A stretch of 64,000 nucleotides of DNA from Datura wrightii (GCA_035772735.1 JASDFA010000010.1:35527501-35591500), one strand, 5' to 3'. Counted from the stretch's first letter, positions 1 through 11,095 are shown. The notes: generated by a model not told the origin, from the letters alone. Translations and numbers: made by a program.

Positions 1-2582
1 TCTAGCTTTCTTGCCCAATCTGTCCAGTTTGTATTCACAGTCTTTGCCAAAATAGTCTTTATCTCTCTGTTGGTGACTTCAACTTGCCCACTAGACTGTA
101 GATGATAGGCCGTGGCCGCCCTGTGTTTGACCCATATTTTTCCAATAATGAGCGAAACAACCTGTTACAGAAATGCGAACCCCCATCACTAATGCTAGCT
201 CTGGGGGTCCCGAATCTTGCAAATATATTCCGCTTCAAGAATGCCATGACACTCTTCCCTTCATTGTTTGGCAGAGCAACTGCTTCCACCCATTTTGAAA
301 CGTAGTCAACAATGACAAGTATGTACTTCATCCCATTTGAGCTCACAAATGGGCCCATGAAATCAATGCCCCATACATCAAATAACTCAACAATGAGGAT
401 GGGAGTAAGAGGAAGCTCGTGCCTCTGTGATATGTCTCCTTGTCTTTGACATGCATCACATGCCTTTGCAAAATCGTGTGCATCCTGGTGAATGGTTGGC
501 CAATAGTACCCACATTTTAGAATTTTGTGGGCTGTGCGGATCTCACTGTGGTGGCCTCCAACAGGGGATGAGTGGCAGGCCTCTAATATACTCAACATCT
601 CTACCTCAGGCACGCATCTCCGAATACCCCTATCAGCACATATGCGGAATAAGTAGGGCTCATTCCAAAAGAATTTCTGCACATCGGATATAAACTTTCT
701 TCTCTGGTGAAAAGATAAGTGCTCTGGTATAACATCGCTCACCAGATAATTAGGAAAGTCTGTGAACCATGGGATGAGATCTTGGGATTCCGCTAGAACC
801 TGCTCGTATGGAAATGTGTCATCTATATCATGCTCATTTTTAAGTACTGCATCGGGCTCTAATCTGGATAAGTGGTCTGCAACCTGATTTTCAGTCCCTT
901 TCTGGTCTTTTACCTCAAACTCGAACTCTTGTAGCAGCAACACCCATCGACTCAACCGTGGCTTGGCATCCTTCTTTTCCATCAGATATCTCAAAGCTGC
1001 ATGGTCTGTGTAGACTATCACCTTGGTTCCAAGCAAGTATGCCCGAACTTCTTGAATGCAAAAACTACAACCAACAACTCCTGTTCTGTCATGATATAAT
1101 TTTTCTGAGTTTCATTAAGAGCCTTTCTAGCATAATAAATTGGATGAAAAATCTTTTCAAACCTTTGTCCCAACACAGCTCCTAGGCCACACCGCTAGCA
1201 TCACACATCACTTCGAAAGGCAAAGACCAGTCAGGTTCCACGATAATGGGGGCTGTGGTCAATCTCTCTTTCAGACATTCGAACGCCTTCAGACATGCCT
1301 CATCAAAAACAAACTTTACCTCCTTCTCGAGTAGCTTACATAATAGATCTACAATTTTGGAGAAGTCCTTGATGAATCTTCTGTAAAAACCTGCATGACC
1401 TAAAAAGCTTTGAACATATTTCATAGAAATTGGAGGTGTTAGACTAAAAATCACCTCAATCTTGGCTCGGTCTACCTCCATACCCTTGCCCGGAATCTTG
1501 TGGCCCAGCACTATTCCTTCCTTGATCATGAAATGGCACTTTTCCCAGTAAAGCAACAAATTTGTCTCTTCGCATCTCTGAATCACCTTGCTCAAATGGA
1601 CCAGACAGTCCTCGAATGAGTCACCCACCACAGAAAAGTCATCCATAAAGACTTCAATGATGTTTTCCACCATGTCAGAAAATATGAACATCATGCAACG
1701 CTGAAAAGTGGCAGGTGCATTGCATAATCCGAATGAAATCCTCTTAAACGCAAATGTACCATATGGACAAGTGAATATGGTCTTCTCTTGGTCTTCAGGT
1801 GCTATAAAAATCTGATTGTACCCCGAATAACCATCAAGGAAACAATACCATCCTCTACCTGCAAGTTTGTCTAACATTTGGTCCATGAATGGCATCGGAA
1901 AGTGATCTTTCTACGTCCACCGGTTCAGCTTTCTGTAATCCATGCATACTCTCCAACCGGTGACTGGTCTTAGAGGAAAAAGCTCATTTTTTGCATTTGG
2001 GATCACCGTGATTCCTCCCTTTGTCGGTACACACTGGACTGGGCTTACCCATTTACTGTCTGCAATCGATTAATCCACACCCGCATCCAACCACTTTATG
2101 ATTTCATTTTTGACCACCTCTTGCATAGGTGGATTCAACCTACGCTGATGTTCAATACTTTGAATGCAATCTGGTTCTAACTGGATCTTATGAGTGCAAA
2201 TACCGATTGGGATTCCAATAATATCTGCAATGATCCACCCAATAGCCTTTTTATATCTCTTCAAGATGGAGACCAAAGGCTCCACTTTCCATTCCTCCAG
2301 GTCAACAGCAATAATGACCGGTAAAGTGTTACCGGCTCCGAAGAATACATACTGTAAATGGGATGGGAGTGCTTTGAGCTTCAACGTTGGAGGTTCCTCA
2401 ATAGATGGCTTGGCTGGTGGGGTCACCCGATTTTTTAAATCAAGATCGATCTTCTTTGGAGCGTAGGAATATGACCCCATTCCATCAAGTACATTTACAA
2501 TCTCCTCACTCCCATGAATTTCCTAAGCCTCATTGCCCATCAGAATGGTTGCTAAGTCATCAAAAAACAAAGATTCCTCCAT
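1..2582 (-). pseudogene. pol: Athila-like pol (RT, RNase H, integrase), K1, decayed and cut by window edge
   Basis: This is the polymerase part of a Tat/Athila-like Ty3/gypsy element, which would make and integrate cDNA. Read from an ATG at 2582, it has a pre-RT linker (2070-2480), a reverse transcriptase with the FMDDFSV catalytic motif and LGHK motif (1182-1895), RNase H starting near MCDAS (about 1220-850), and an integrase with an HHCC finger (CHSSPVGGHH then CDAC) and a core containing GIDFMG and SDGG (about 650-1). Stops lie near 2530, 2070 and 1905, and frameshifts near 1185, 1042 and 118. The third integrase acid lies beyond the last frameshift, close to the window edge. No gag or protease lies between this ORF and the primer-binding site at 2686-2703: the ATG follows a splice-acceptor-like tract by only 8 nt. 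The family assignment is firm; the gag-less state is read directly from the sequence. Confidence 0.93.
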
Positions 2583-2590
2583 GGTTAGAC

Positions 2591-2640
2591 CTGTTAAGTA
2601 CAAAAACAAAAACAAAGAACAAAAATAAAAGGGAAACAAG
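2591..2640 (-). promoter_or_regulatory. Probable 3' splice acceptor just upstream of K1 pol ATG
   Basis: On the minus strand a T-rich tract runs into TACTTAACAG, 8 nt before the pol ATG. This is a good plant acceptor. It suggests that a leader intron starting in the LTR joins directly to pol, which supports the gag-less layout being functional and not a random deletion. No experimental evidence. Confidence 0.55.
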
Positions 2641-2685
2641 AATCAACAACAAAGTTAACACAATTAACAAAAGCCTTAGCCGTAT

Positions 2686-2703
2686 TCCCTGGAAACGGTG
2701 CTA
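2686..2703 (-). other. Primer-binding site of K1 (tRNA-Asp type, decayed)
   Basis: On the minus strand the 18 nt following the LTR read TAGCACCGTTTCCAGGGA. This matches the complement of the tRNA-Asp 3' end seen at the PBS of A, B and C at 14 of 18 positions; three of the four differences are G-to-A changes. It fixes the 5' end of the K1 internal region. Confidence 0.75.
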
Positions 2704-2708
2704 AAATT

Positions 2709-4332
2709 TGATGCAGCCCAAATTACACCTCGCAATTGAGATATAAGCGGTCGATTGTCAAATATAGAGCCCAACAAAGGATGAGGTCGATTCCACAGGG
2801 AATATGGTAAGAACTTAGGTTAATGCGAATAACTATTACTATTTATTTACTTATTTCCAAAGGAGGAAAATATAGAATAATAAACAAAAGTAAAACTAAT
2901 GAATGCTTGTATCAACTTTGGTTTGTATTCAATTTACGACTAGACTAGGATTGTGTTCCCCAAGATTTCATAACCACAAGAATTCTACACTAGTGATATA
3001 TTCCGGTGTCTAACATGCAATATTGGTAAGTTAGGTTCACCTAAATGGTTGGTCCCCTATCTAGATGATTTTCACCACGCAATTTGGTCTATATACGGGT
3101 GTACTTTAATTGACCCTTACCCTTTAATATCAGATTAGCTATCCCTCGAACAAGCTCAAGCATTAGATGAGGGTTTGTAGCCTCAAATCTCCGTTGTTAA
3201 TCCCTTTTTCCCATTCTTTACCCCCTTGATCCGGTAAGTAAGAATAAGGCAAGTCCTAACGTTTGAAACCATCAAGAATCAATCAAAACGAAGGGAAAAA
3301 CAATACATGCATAAAACCCCGTTCAAGAATCACTAGGTATTTTTACCTATGCGTGTTAATTCATCTTGGTTCCCACAAATCTAGTTTATGGGTTTAGCTA
3401 CTCATGTTTGTGTTATCGCAATCACAAAATATATAAGAAATCATAATTGCAACTTATAAAGTATTGTAGAATAAAAACCAAGTAGATTGAATAAAATTCC
3501 AATGTTGCTTTCGTGTCTTGAATCAACAAAAATTGTTTGAAAATTATCTCAAGAATATCCTCACAATACCATTCAAGATTCCCCCTCAAACTCGGCTAAA
3601 ATCCTTCTAAAAATCATCTCGGAATATCTCAGAATCGTTCTGCCAAAAAAATCTCCAAAAATAAACCTAAAACTGGGTATTTATAATACAAAGGAATCCT
3701 TTTCCTAAATAAATCTGGAAACTAGGTCGGCAATGGCAACGGGCTAGGTGACGGGTCGTTACGTACTCTGGTGAGTCATTTCATGATTTAAAATAGTCTT
3801 CCTCAGCAGCATACCCAGGCTTGGCAATGGGTCACCTAATGACTAGTTGTGCCTTAGCACGAGTCGTTAGGTCCCTCGTGGTCTACTTCCTCAGAAAATC
3901 CAGTGCACTTCATGGATGGTTCCAGTATCTTGCCAACGAGTCGTTCCTTCATGTGATGACTCGTGATGTCAGTCATCAACTCCACTAGATACTTGGTTGA
4001 ACTTTTCTCTTCAAAGCCTAACAGTTGACTTCACGATTCGTTACCAAGTGTAACGAGTCGTTCCTCCAACTCGTCAAGTGCACTGTTTCACTTCTTCAAA
4101 ACTTCACCCTTTAGCCAACGCTTCAAGTGACGGGTTGTGCCTCCTGCCAATGACTCGTTAAGTGCCTAGAAGTCACCTTTCAGTTGTTTTCAACATTAAT
4201 TCGACCAAAATCACTTCTAGACCTATTTTCCTGCACATTAAGCATAAAATACCTTATACCCATATAAACATACCTGGAATGTGCATAATTTCTTGGTTTT
4301 AAGCGTCGAAAGTTCCGTAAATCACGACATCA
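2709..4332 (-). repeat. LTR of K1/K2, shared between two internal regions
   Basis: A 1.6-kb LTR with TG...CA ends. On the minus strand it starts TGATGTCG and ends GCTGCATCA next to the PBS. Its terminal part matches the LTR ends of A and B (a CCCTGTGG segment, then a GGCTCTATATT-like segment). A TATA box lies at 3678-3685. A word-rich block of CGAGTCGTT and GACTCGTGATG motifs at about 3720-4160 sits upstream of the TATA box in element sense. The LTR is flanked on the left by a PBS and on the right by a 3' tail with a polypurine tract, so it serves two adjoining copies. Confidence 0.78.
3678..3685 (-). promoter_or_regulatory. TATA box of the K LTR
   Basis: The minus strand reads TATAAATA within GTATTATAAATACCC, about 40 nt downstream of the CGAGTCGTT-type word array. 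This is the same order (array, then TATA box) as in the other LTRs of this window. It would drive transcription toward K1 pol. Confidence 0.6.
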
Positions 4333-4401
4333 ACACTCTTAACTTAGAACTTTTGAATGTCCTCAGGAGAAAACAAAACAAAACAAAACAAAACAATCTA
4401 C
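4333..4401 (-). other. 3' tail and polypurine tract of a second copy (K2), cut by B
   Basis: On the minus strand the 70 nt before the K LTR read GAGGACATTCAAAAG and then AAGTTAAGAGTGT directly before TGATGTCG. They align with the tail of A (GAGGACGAACAAGG then AAGTGTGGGGTTG before TGATC). So an element 3' end abuts the LTR on this side, while a PBS abuts its other side. Element B then interrupts it, with TSD TCTAC at 4397-4401. Confidence 0.65.
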
Positions 4402-5074
4402 TGTTGCGCTTCAGCGCACACGCAAGTGCACACAGTTGTACAAGTAATATAGTGGCCCTTTTTAAGAGCCGGAATGTCGAACCCACAGGGAGTGGTTCAA
4501 CGTATTATCAAGTTCAAGTGTCAGTTAAGAGGTTGATATTAGAAGTTTTCGATAATTTGTAATTAAGTCTTGAGGGTGACACAAAATAATTTGGAAGCAA
4601 TACAAAACAAAACTAGAGTCAAGGCCGGATAATCATGCACTACTACAATTCGTAATGGGTTAAGTATGAAATTATCAATTGTTGTCTCACATAGTTGGAA
4701 ATGCATGTTCATGGTCTTTCGAGCCTTTAAACATGAAAAACTAGCCTCACAACTACATCATTGAGAGGGGATGTGACAACCCAGTTCGTAGGTAATTCAA
4801 CTACGTGGATGTGGTTTACGGGGTTTATGCTCTTGATTAGGGACTTCCGTACCTCCAACCATTTAACCAAACTTAGCTTCACAACTACTTCTACGAGTGG
4901 TGAAGAGATAAATCTAAGCCGATGTCTTGTTATCTTCCCGTTTTATCAACCAAGCAAGGCAAATTAGGTATATTCCTATCCTAACCACGAATCCTATCAA
5001 AAGATAAGAACTTGCTTCCTACAATCTTATGTTCTTGCTTAGGGTTGCTCTTCCAGGATTTCACCTAAGCTTAA
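4402..5074 (-). repeat. B 3' LTR, outer part (interrupted by A)
   Basis: Begins TGTTGCG and carries the shared LTR segments GCGCACACGCAAG and TCGAACCCACAGGGA. It is collinear with 16333-17000 of the right LTR. It breaks at the CTTAA duplication (5070-5074) where A inserted and resumes at 12596. Confidence 0.9.
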
Positions 5075-5558
5075 TGATCACGGGCAAAAATAGCATGCCT
5101 AAGATACGCTTTATAACTTAAATTAGTCTTGTTTATCTAAGTTATTGTCTACATTTTCATGTAATTTTATATGAATGTTAAGATATGTGCTAACCAACAT
5201 GATTAGCCTTTGTTTTGTAGGTTTTGATGACTTTCTAGTAACTAATCCCTGAGTTGGTGAAGTAGAGGCTTGGAAACGGAATTAACCCATGAACGTCGGC
5301 AAAGAGGAGGCACAAAACAGCCCACCTGCGCGTCGGAAATGTGCCACAGCAGGCTGGCTGCGTGACATGGAGGTGTCAACGCGCTGCCCAAGCAGCGTGA
5401 CACGCTGCCAACGCGGCAGGGGGCAGCCGAGGCCAAATTTCGGGTGATTTCCAGAGAGCTTTCGCGTTGCCTCCGTATCACGGAGGCAGTGCTCCGCGAT
5501 ACACTCCGTGACACGGAGCCGTTCCACGAAAGGCTAAATTAAGCACGTTCTCCATTTA

Positions 5559-5568
5559 CTATAAATAG
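5559..5568 (+). promoter_or_regulatory. TATA box of A 5' LTR
   Basis: CTATAAATAG, about 40 bp downstream of the CTCCGTGACACGGAG palindromes. The same box is at 11593-11602 in the 3' LTR and in B's LTRs (for example near 17320, minus strand). It likely sets the transcript start of the gag-pro RNA. Confidence 0.7.
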
Positions 5569-5686
5569 GTCCCTTAGCTCCTAATTCCATTGGGTCACGA
5601 TTTTATTCTGGAAAACTACCTAGGAGTGAAGGGAGAAGTGGGAGAACTCATCTAGGGTTTGTCAAATTCACTTCTCATCTACCAAA

Positions 5687-5697
5687 TTCATATAAGT
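5687..5697 (+). promoter_or_regulatory. Leader-intron splice donor, lost in A 5' LTR
   Basis: The 5' LTR reads TTCATATAAGTATG where the 3' LTR (11721-11734) reads TTCATGTAAGTATG. B and C LTRs have CTTGTAAGTA at the matching place (for example 12791-12795, minus strand). The GT-to-AT change removes the donor from the copy that is transcribed. Confidence 0.5.
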
Positions 5698-6566
5698 ATG
5701 TTAGTTTAGTAGCAGTTAGTGTAGTTTTACAAACATGAATGGCAAGAACCCTTCCTCTAGGGTTGAAGCCATGAATTATGATTGTGATTTTATGAAATTG
5801 TTTTGGAATTAAGTTATTGATTGTTGTTTTCGTCTTGCATTCTGGATTGTTGGTTGTTTTTATGATTGATCACCATGAAAGCATATTGTTAGCTTGAATA
5901 ATAGCTTGAGAAAGCATTACTTAGGTCAGTACATGAGAATGTGAGGAGCATGTTTGTATCTCGGGAGAGATTTTTGTGTCAGGATAGAAATATACCTAAC
6001 ACCGTGCTTGGTTGACACACGGGGGTTATGAAAGAACAACTTGGGATGTCACATCACCACTCGAAGAAGTAGTTGTGAGGCTAAGTTGAGTTAAATGGTT
6101 AGACGCACAAAAGTCCCTAATCGTTTCCCCGTAAACCACAACATAATTGATTGCCCGTGACTAGAAATTAAACTCCTCGCTCACAATGATGCAGTGAGGC
6201 TAGATTGCCGTGTTTAGAGGCTCGAAAGACCATTAACATGCAATTCTAATTATGTGAAATAACAATTGATAGTTCCATGCTTAACCCATTGCAAATCGTA
6301 GTATCGCATGATTAATTGGTTTTAACTCTATGTTGCTCCTAGAGTAATTTCAGAATATTTCATTGACCCAAACTTAGACTTAATTAATCTCAATCGAAAA
6401 TGTTTATAATCAACACTTGAGGTATTTAAGATCACACTAGAAATGGATAGTTAGAGGAATGGGTCCAGTCCCTGTGGGTTCGACAATCCGGTTCTTAAGA
6501 AGAGCCACTATATTACTTGCACGACCTGTACACTTGCGGACGCGCGAATCGGGCACGTCAAGTTTT

Positions 6567-6584
6567 TGGCGCCGTTGTCGGGGA
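6567..6584 (+). other. Primer-binding site of A (tRNA-Asp)
   Basis: TGGCGCCGTTGTCGGGGA, 6 nt after the 5' LTR, matches the complement of the 3' 18 nt of plant tRNA-Asp with one difference. The tRNA assignment is supported by the 42-nt tRNA-Asp copy preserved at 25788-25829. Confidence 0.9.
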
Positions 6585-6654
6585 CTCGGCGAAGTTTTGA
6601 TAATTTATCTATTTTTGTGTTATTTTTAAATTTCCTTAAGTGTTGAGAAACTTG

Positions 6655-6676
6655 GTCTTAGTCTACTTATTGCAGG
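6655..6676 (+). promoter_or_regulatory. Splice acceptor ahead of A gag
   Basis: CTACTTATTGCAG|GT ends at 6675, after a pyrimidine-rich stretch and just before the gag N-terminal coding region. Paired with the LTR donor (GTAAGT), it would remove the PBS leader from the gag mRNA. Confidence 0.5.
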
Positions 6677-9151
6677 TGATAGGTTGTCCTGCCGAGCTGG
6701 CTAGAAATAGAGAGCTTGTGGAACCGTTGCTTGAACCTGAACGTCAAATCCATTTGCGAAGGAGAGTAGCTCTAGAGCAAAAGCTGAAGAGACTTCAGGA
6801 AAAAGGTACAACAATAACCACCCGCGGGACAAGTACAATTGTCATTAGAAGCAATGGCAGCAAGACCAGTTCGCGAAGTGGCAATCCCACTAGCGACGAA
6901 TGTGACCTCTAGCATCCGTAAATCGGAGCCTGGAGGGCACTTTGAGCTTAAACAGAACATGGTGCAGCTGTTACATTCTAGTGGTCAATTCACTGGGATG
7001 GCACATGAGGACCTGCAGCAGCACCTACAGAGCTTCTTAGAGATTAGTGACACGTTTGTCCCCACCGGCGTGTCCACAGATTATGTCCGATTGACCCTCT
7101 TCCCATTTTCACTGTTGGGAGAGGCAAAAAAGTGGCTGACGGCTGAGCCACCGAACTCCATAACTTCATGGAATGACTTGGCTAAGAAGTTCCTTATCAG
7201 ATTCTTCCCTTCAGGCAAAACTGCAAAGTTAAGAAGTGAAATACTCAGTTTCAAGCAGAGGCCTGATGAGAACTTATATATGGCTTGGGAAAGATTCAAG
7301 TCATTGTTGAGAGACTGTCCCCATCACTAGCAATCAAATGAAGTGCTGGCACATACCTTTGTAGAAAGTCTAGACCCACACACGAAAATATTACTAGACT
7401 CTGCATCAGGTGGGCAAGCCTTGGAGAAGACTTATGATGAGTTGTATACTTTGTTGAACAGAATTTCTCAAGGAAATCCAGAGTGGTACAGCGAGTCATC
7501 GAGAGGGGCAGGAAAGAGACCAGGGTTGATAGAAGTAGATGGTTTGAATGCCTTGGTAACACAGTTAGCTTCGTTCCAACATCAAATGATGACTCAGTTC
7601 AATAAACTGAGTATGAACCAACACCAGGGCCAGGTTAATGCAGTTCAGCAAGCTCCGCGTTGGTGTGACATTTGTGGTAATAATGGGCATAATGCAGAAT
7701 CTTGTGGAGCCAATCCGGAATCAGTCAATTTTGGTGGTAATGTGCATAGGAATCAGAATTTTGGGAACAACTCCAACAGAAATTGGCAGGGCCACCCGAA
7801 TTCTTCTTGGGGTGGAAACCAAAAACAGAATTATATGCAACCTCAACAACAGCAGTATCAGTAGAATAGGCAGAATGATGGGCAATTGAGTAGCAGCATT
7901 GAGGAAACACTGCAGAAAATTATGGAGACCCAGAATCAGTTAGCGGAAAATCAAGCGAGGATGGCAACAGACTTAATGAATCAGCAAGTAGCCACCCCAA
8001 ATCTTGAAAAACAAGTGGGTCAGATAGAAGCTGCTCAAAACATGAGATCACAAGGGGGATTACCTAGCGACACAGATCCTAACCCCCGGCAGATCAATGC
8101 CATCAGTCTGAGAAGTGGTAAGCAATTAGCTGATGCAGTACCAAAAGAGTTGAGAAAGGAGGTGCAACCGGAGTTGGTTAGACCAGGACCATCCATCAAC
8201 ATGGGAGATAATCAGAGTGCTGGACGACAAAATGCGCAACTTTCATTGCAGCCAGCACAAAGAACACCACCACCATTCCCTCAAAAATTCAGAAAGAGCA
8301 AGGAGGAGGAATGCTTCAAAAAGTTCTTTGAGAGCTTCAAAGAACTTCACATATATTTGCCTCTTATTGATGTCTTGCAGGGAATGCCCCAGTATGCTAA
8401 ATACTTGAAGGACGTGATGGCGAACAAAGTTAGATTGGTGGATGTCCAGACTGTAGCACTGACTGAGGAGTGCAGTCACAGGGTATTGAGCAAAATGCCA
8501 AAGAAGCTCAAAGACCCAGGGAGTTTTACCCTCCCCATACAAATTGGTAAAGCTGAGGTGCTACGAGCTTTGTGTGACTTAGGGGCAGCAGGTAATCTAA
8601 TGCCCCTATCTTTATTCAACACCCTGGGGTTGGGAGAACCGACGCTGACAAGGTTGATGCTGCAGCTGGCTGACAAGTCGTGAGTGACACCTGATGGAAT
8701 AATAGAGGACCTTCTCATCAAAGTAGGTAAGTTTATTATACCTGCTGATTTTATTGTTCTAGATTTTCAGGTTGATGACCGGGTACCCTTAATCTTGGGA
8801 CGACCATTCTTGGCCACCGGTGGAGTGGTGATTGATCTGAGAGCAGGGACCCTAAAAATGAGGGTCGAAGATGAAGAAGAACTCTTCCGCGTTTACCAAG
8901 AAATGAACCCATCCGCACACTACACTAACCTTTGTCAGGTTAGTGTGTTGGCAGAGGATGAGTGTGGGGTGGAGGATTCCACAGGTGCACGGCCAAAGGC
9001 AAGGTCAAGTGTTCAGCCTGAGTCTGATAGAGGACTTCAAATTGAGAAGAAGTTGGAGAAAGAGAGGAACAGAGTGGAGGCTGTTTCCTCTAAACAGCAA
9101 AAGAAAAGGAGATGGTTCTCAAAAGAGAACCCAGGTATGAGGATGTCCTGA
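6676..9151 (+). pseudogene. gag-pro: gag-protease of element A, nearly intact
   Basis: Gag builds the cytoplasmic particle and the aspartic protease cleaves it. The first ATG in the main frame is at 6854; an N-terminal gag segment in another frame (ELVEPLLEPE near 6715) implies one frameshift near 6820. From there a single frame runs to 9151. It holds the gag core (about 6950-7330, LTLFPFSLLGEAKKWL), a CX2CX4HX4C zinc knuckle CDICGNNGHNAESC (7664-7705), a Q/N-rich stretch, NAISLRSGK (near 8095), the protease CDLGA active-site motif (near 8575) and ILGRPFLAT, then a basic tail that ends in a stop. Three in-frame stops interrupt it at 7331 (TAG), 7862 (TAG) and 8681 (TGA). No RT follows. The standard catalytic motif would be D-T/S-G-A; DLGA is usual for this lineage. 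Confidence 0.93.
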
Positions 9152-9171
9152 AAAGGACAGTCCATGTCAGG

Positions 9172-9212
9172 CCACGACGTAAAATAAGGCGCTGCTTGGG
9201 AGGCAACCCAAG
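9172..9212 (+). other. Conserved post-gag stem-loop of A
   Basis: CCACGACGTAAAATAAGG followed by CTTGGG-AGGCAA-CCCAAG (9195-9212), a perfect 6-bp stem with a 6-nt loop, about 45 nt past the gag-pro stop codon. The same module follows the last gag-type ORF in B, C, D and G. Function unknown. Confidence 0.75.
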
Positions 9213-11095
9213 GGTACCTCAGGTACAATTTGTAATTTTGATTTTGTGTTGATTTTGTTATGTTCATTTTGTTTGTGTTTTTGGTGGAAAGTTAAGCACA
9301 GATGGAGGGAAGTCTGAGTACCGAGAAGGTGGAAGCTAAAGAGCATGGAATAGAAGAAGTGTGGGGTCGAACACCCACCTCTGAAAACTTGAAAGGAAAA
9401 CATGCTTTTAGATTGGCATAGAGGCTCAGGGAGTATTTCTCATCCTTTAAATGTTAATTTGATGCTATGAGGACATAGCATGATTTAAGTGTGGGGTGAG
9501 GGAAATTTCAAGAAAATTTTAATTTTTTTTGTGCTTAACGATTTTTGGTGAATGTAATGCTTGTGAGAAGAATTTTGAAAATTGTTTTATGAGTCAAGCA
9601 TGACTTCATCACCCGTTGGTTTTTCTTTTTGGTTCTTTTCCGACGGGGGTTATTTGAACCGAAGAAATTTTTTTTTCTTTTTCTTTCCTTTGTCTGTATA
9701 TAGTGTTTTTAGTCATAGTTAGGGACTGTTTCCAACGATGGATGGATGACGACCGTCTTGAGGAAAATTAGTCTATAGGTTTTGGGTTTTTGAAATCATA
9801 ACTAATTGGTGCTTGATGTTCTTGTTATGTGCTATACGTGATGGTAAGATGCAAATGTGTTCAGTGTTGAAGCATGCAGGTGTATAACTTTGTGTGAGAC
9901 ACTTAGGCTCTTGAATTCGACTCAATATGATTGAAGCTTAATCTGAATTCTTGTGATTAGCTGAGTAAGAGTCTGATGAATGTGTCTTGAATTGAGCATG
10001 TGCCATGAGTTTAAGGTTTTTGAGTATTCTGTGCTATTGTGGATTGTCTAGAACTTTCCTGGTGTGTTTACAAAACGAAATGAAGGATGTGAAGTGTAGG
10101 AGATGATCTAGGCATTTCTTTGAATAAACCAAATTTTTATCCCTCATTTTACCTACCTTGAAAATTTAATCCTAGTTAGCCCCATTGAGCCTTGAGCCTA
10201 TTCTTTGACAGCTGCAACATAAGCTTAATCCTTTTTCTTTCATTAGCCTTGAATTTGATCCAAAACTCCTAAGCGCTTGAGTGGAAAAAATCTGAAGGAG
10301 TAAAGGAGTGAGAAGAATGAAAAGAAAGGAAAAGTAGCAAGTTGTAGAAGTGAGAAAAGGACAAAGGTGCACTTGTGGTTGATTATTTGTAAGGAGTAAG
10401 AAAACAAATTAATGTAAAATTATTTATAGAGCTCCTTACTAATAAGCTAAAAGTGCGTAAAGAAAGGGGGAACATAAGAGGAAAAAGAAAGCTGAAAAGA
10501 GGAAAAAGGTGAAGTAAGGGAAGGGAAGTTCATAAGGAGGGCGTGATGTATTAAAAGCGCTTAGGAAAGATAGTCACTGTTACTGGCCATAATAGTATCT
10601 ACCTGTGCCTGAGTTACATTACAACCTAAAAAAAGTCCTACTTGATCTTACATTCACACATCCTTAAATTAGTGGAATAAAACACTAAGGGCAAGCTTAT
10701 GGGTCATTACATGATGCATTTGAATTCTTTGTGAGAGTGAGCGTAATTCTATTCATGTACCCACACATGTTGTGATTTAAAAATTGTTTTGCGTGTGAAA
10801 TTGGGTAACTCTCTTTCCATGAGGGCACATGTTGAATGAAGGATATAATTCATGTGGTATTTCTTAATCAGTTGATTTGCATGAGTTTGCTAAGATCAAG
10901 AGTCGATTCTTGAGGTTAAGAAGTCTTAACATAGTTGTACTTCATTTCAATGATCAAACCGTGCATGCTCTAATTGTAGCTTGTTATCTTACGTAATCAT
11001 TATAGCCGTAACTTGAATTATCTTGCTAAATTAGTTATGTGGGAGTCTCCATATGCATGATATGTAAAAGGTTGTTCGAGGACGAACAAGGCTTT
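9213..11095 (+). other. A 3' noncoding region where pol would be expected
   Basis: About 1.9 kb without a credible ORF. It holds two extra copies of the polypurine-like word AAGTGTGGGG (9357-9366 and 9487-9496). Other segments (GGATGGATGACGACCG near 9740, AAGCGCTT near 10554, and the 10680-11100 tail with GAGGACGAACAAGG) recur in B, C and D. Conservation of noncoding sequence among the elements suggests structural or packaging roles; this is inference. Confidence 0.7.

Larger units (their letters stand above)
5075..6560 (+). repeat. A 5' LTR
   Basis: Begins TGATCACGGGCA and ends GGGCACGTCA. It contains a palindrome-rich block at about 5300-5520 (CCTCCGTATCACGGAGG, CTCCGTGACACGGAG), a TATA box at 5559-5568 and a conserved segment CAGTCCCTGTGGGTTCGACA near the 3' end. 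The last segment recurs in the B and C LTRs. The splice donor seen in the 3' LTR copy is mutated here (GTAAGT to ATAAGT near 5692). Confidence 0.95.
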
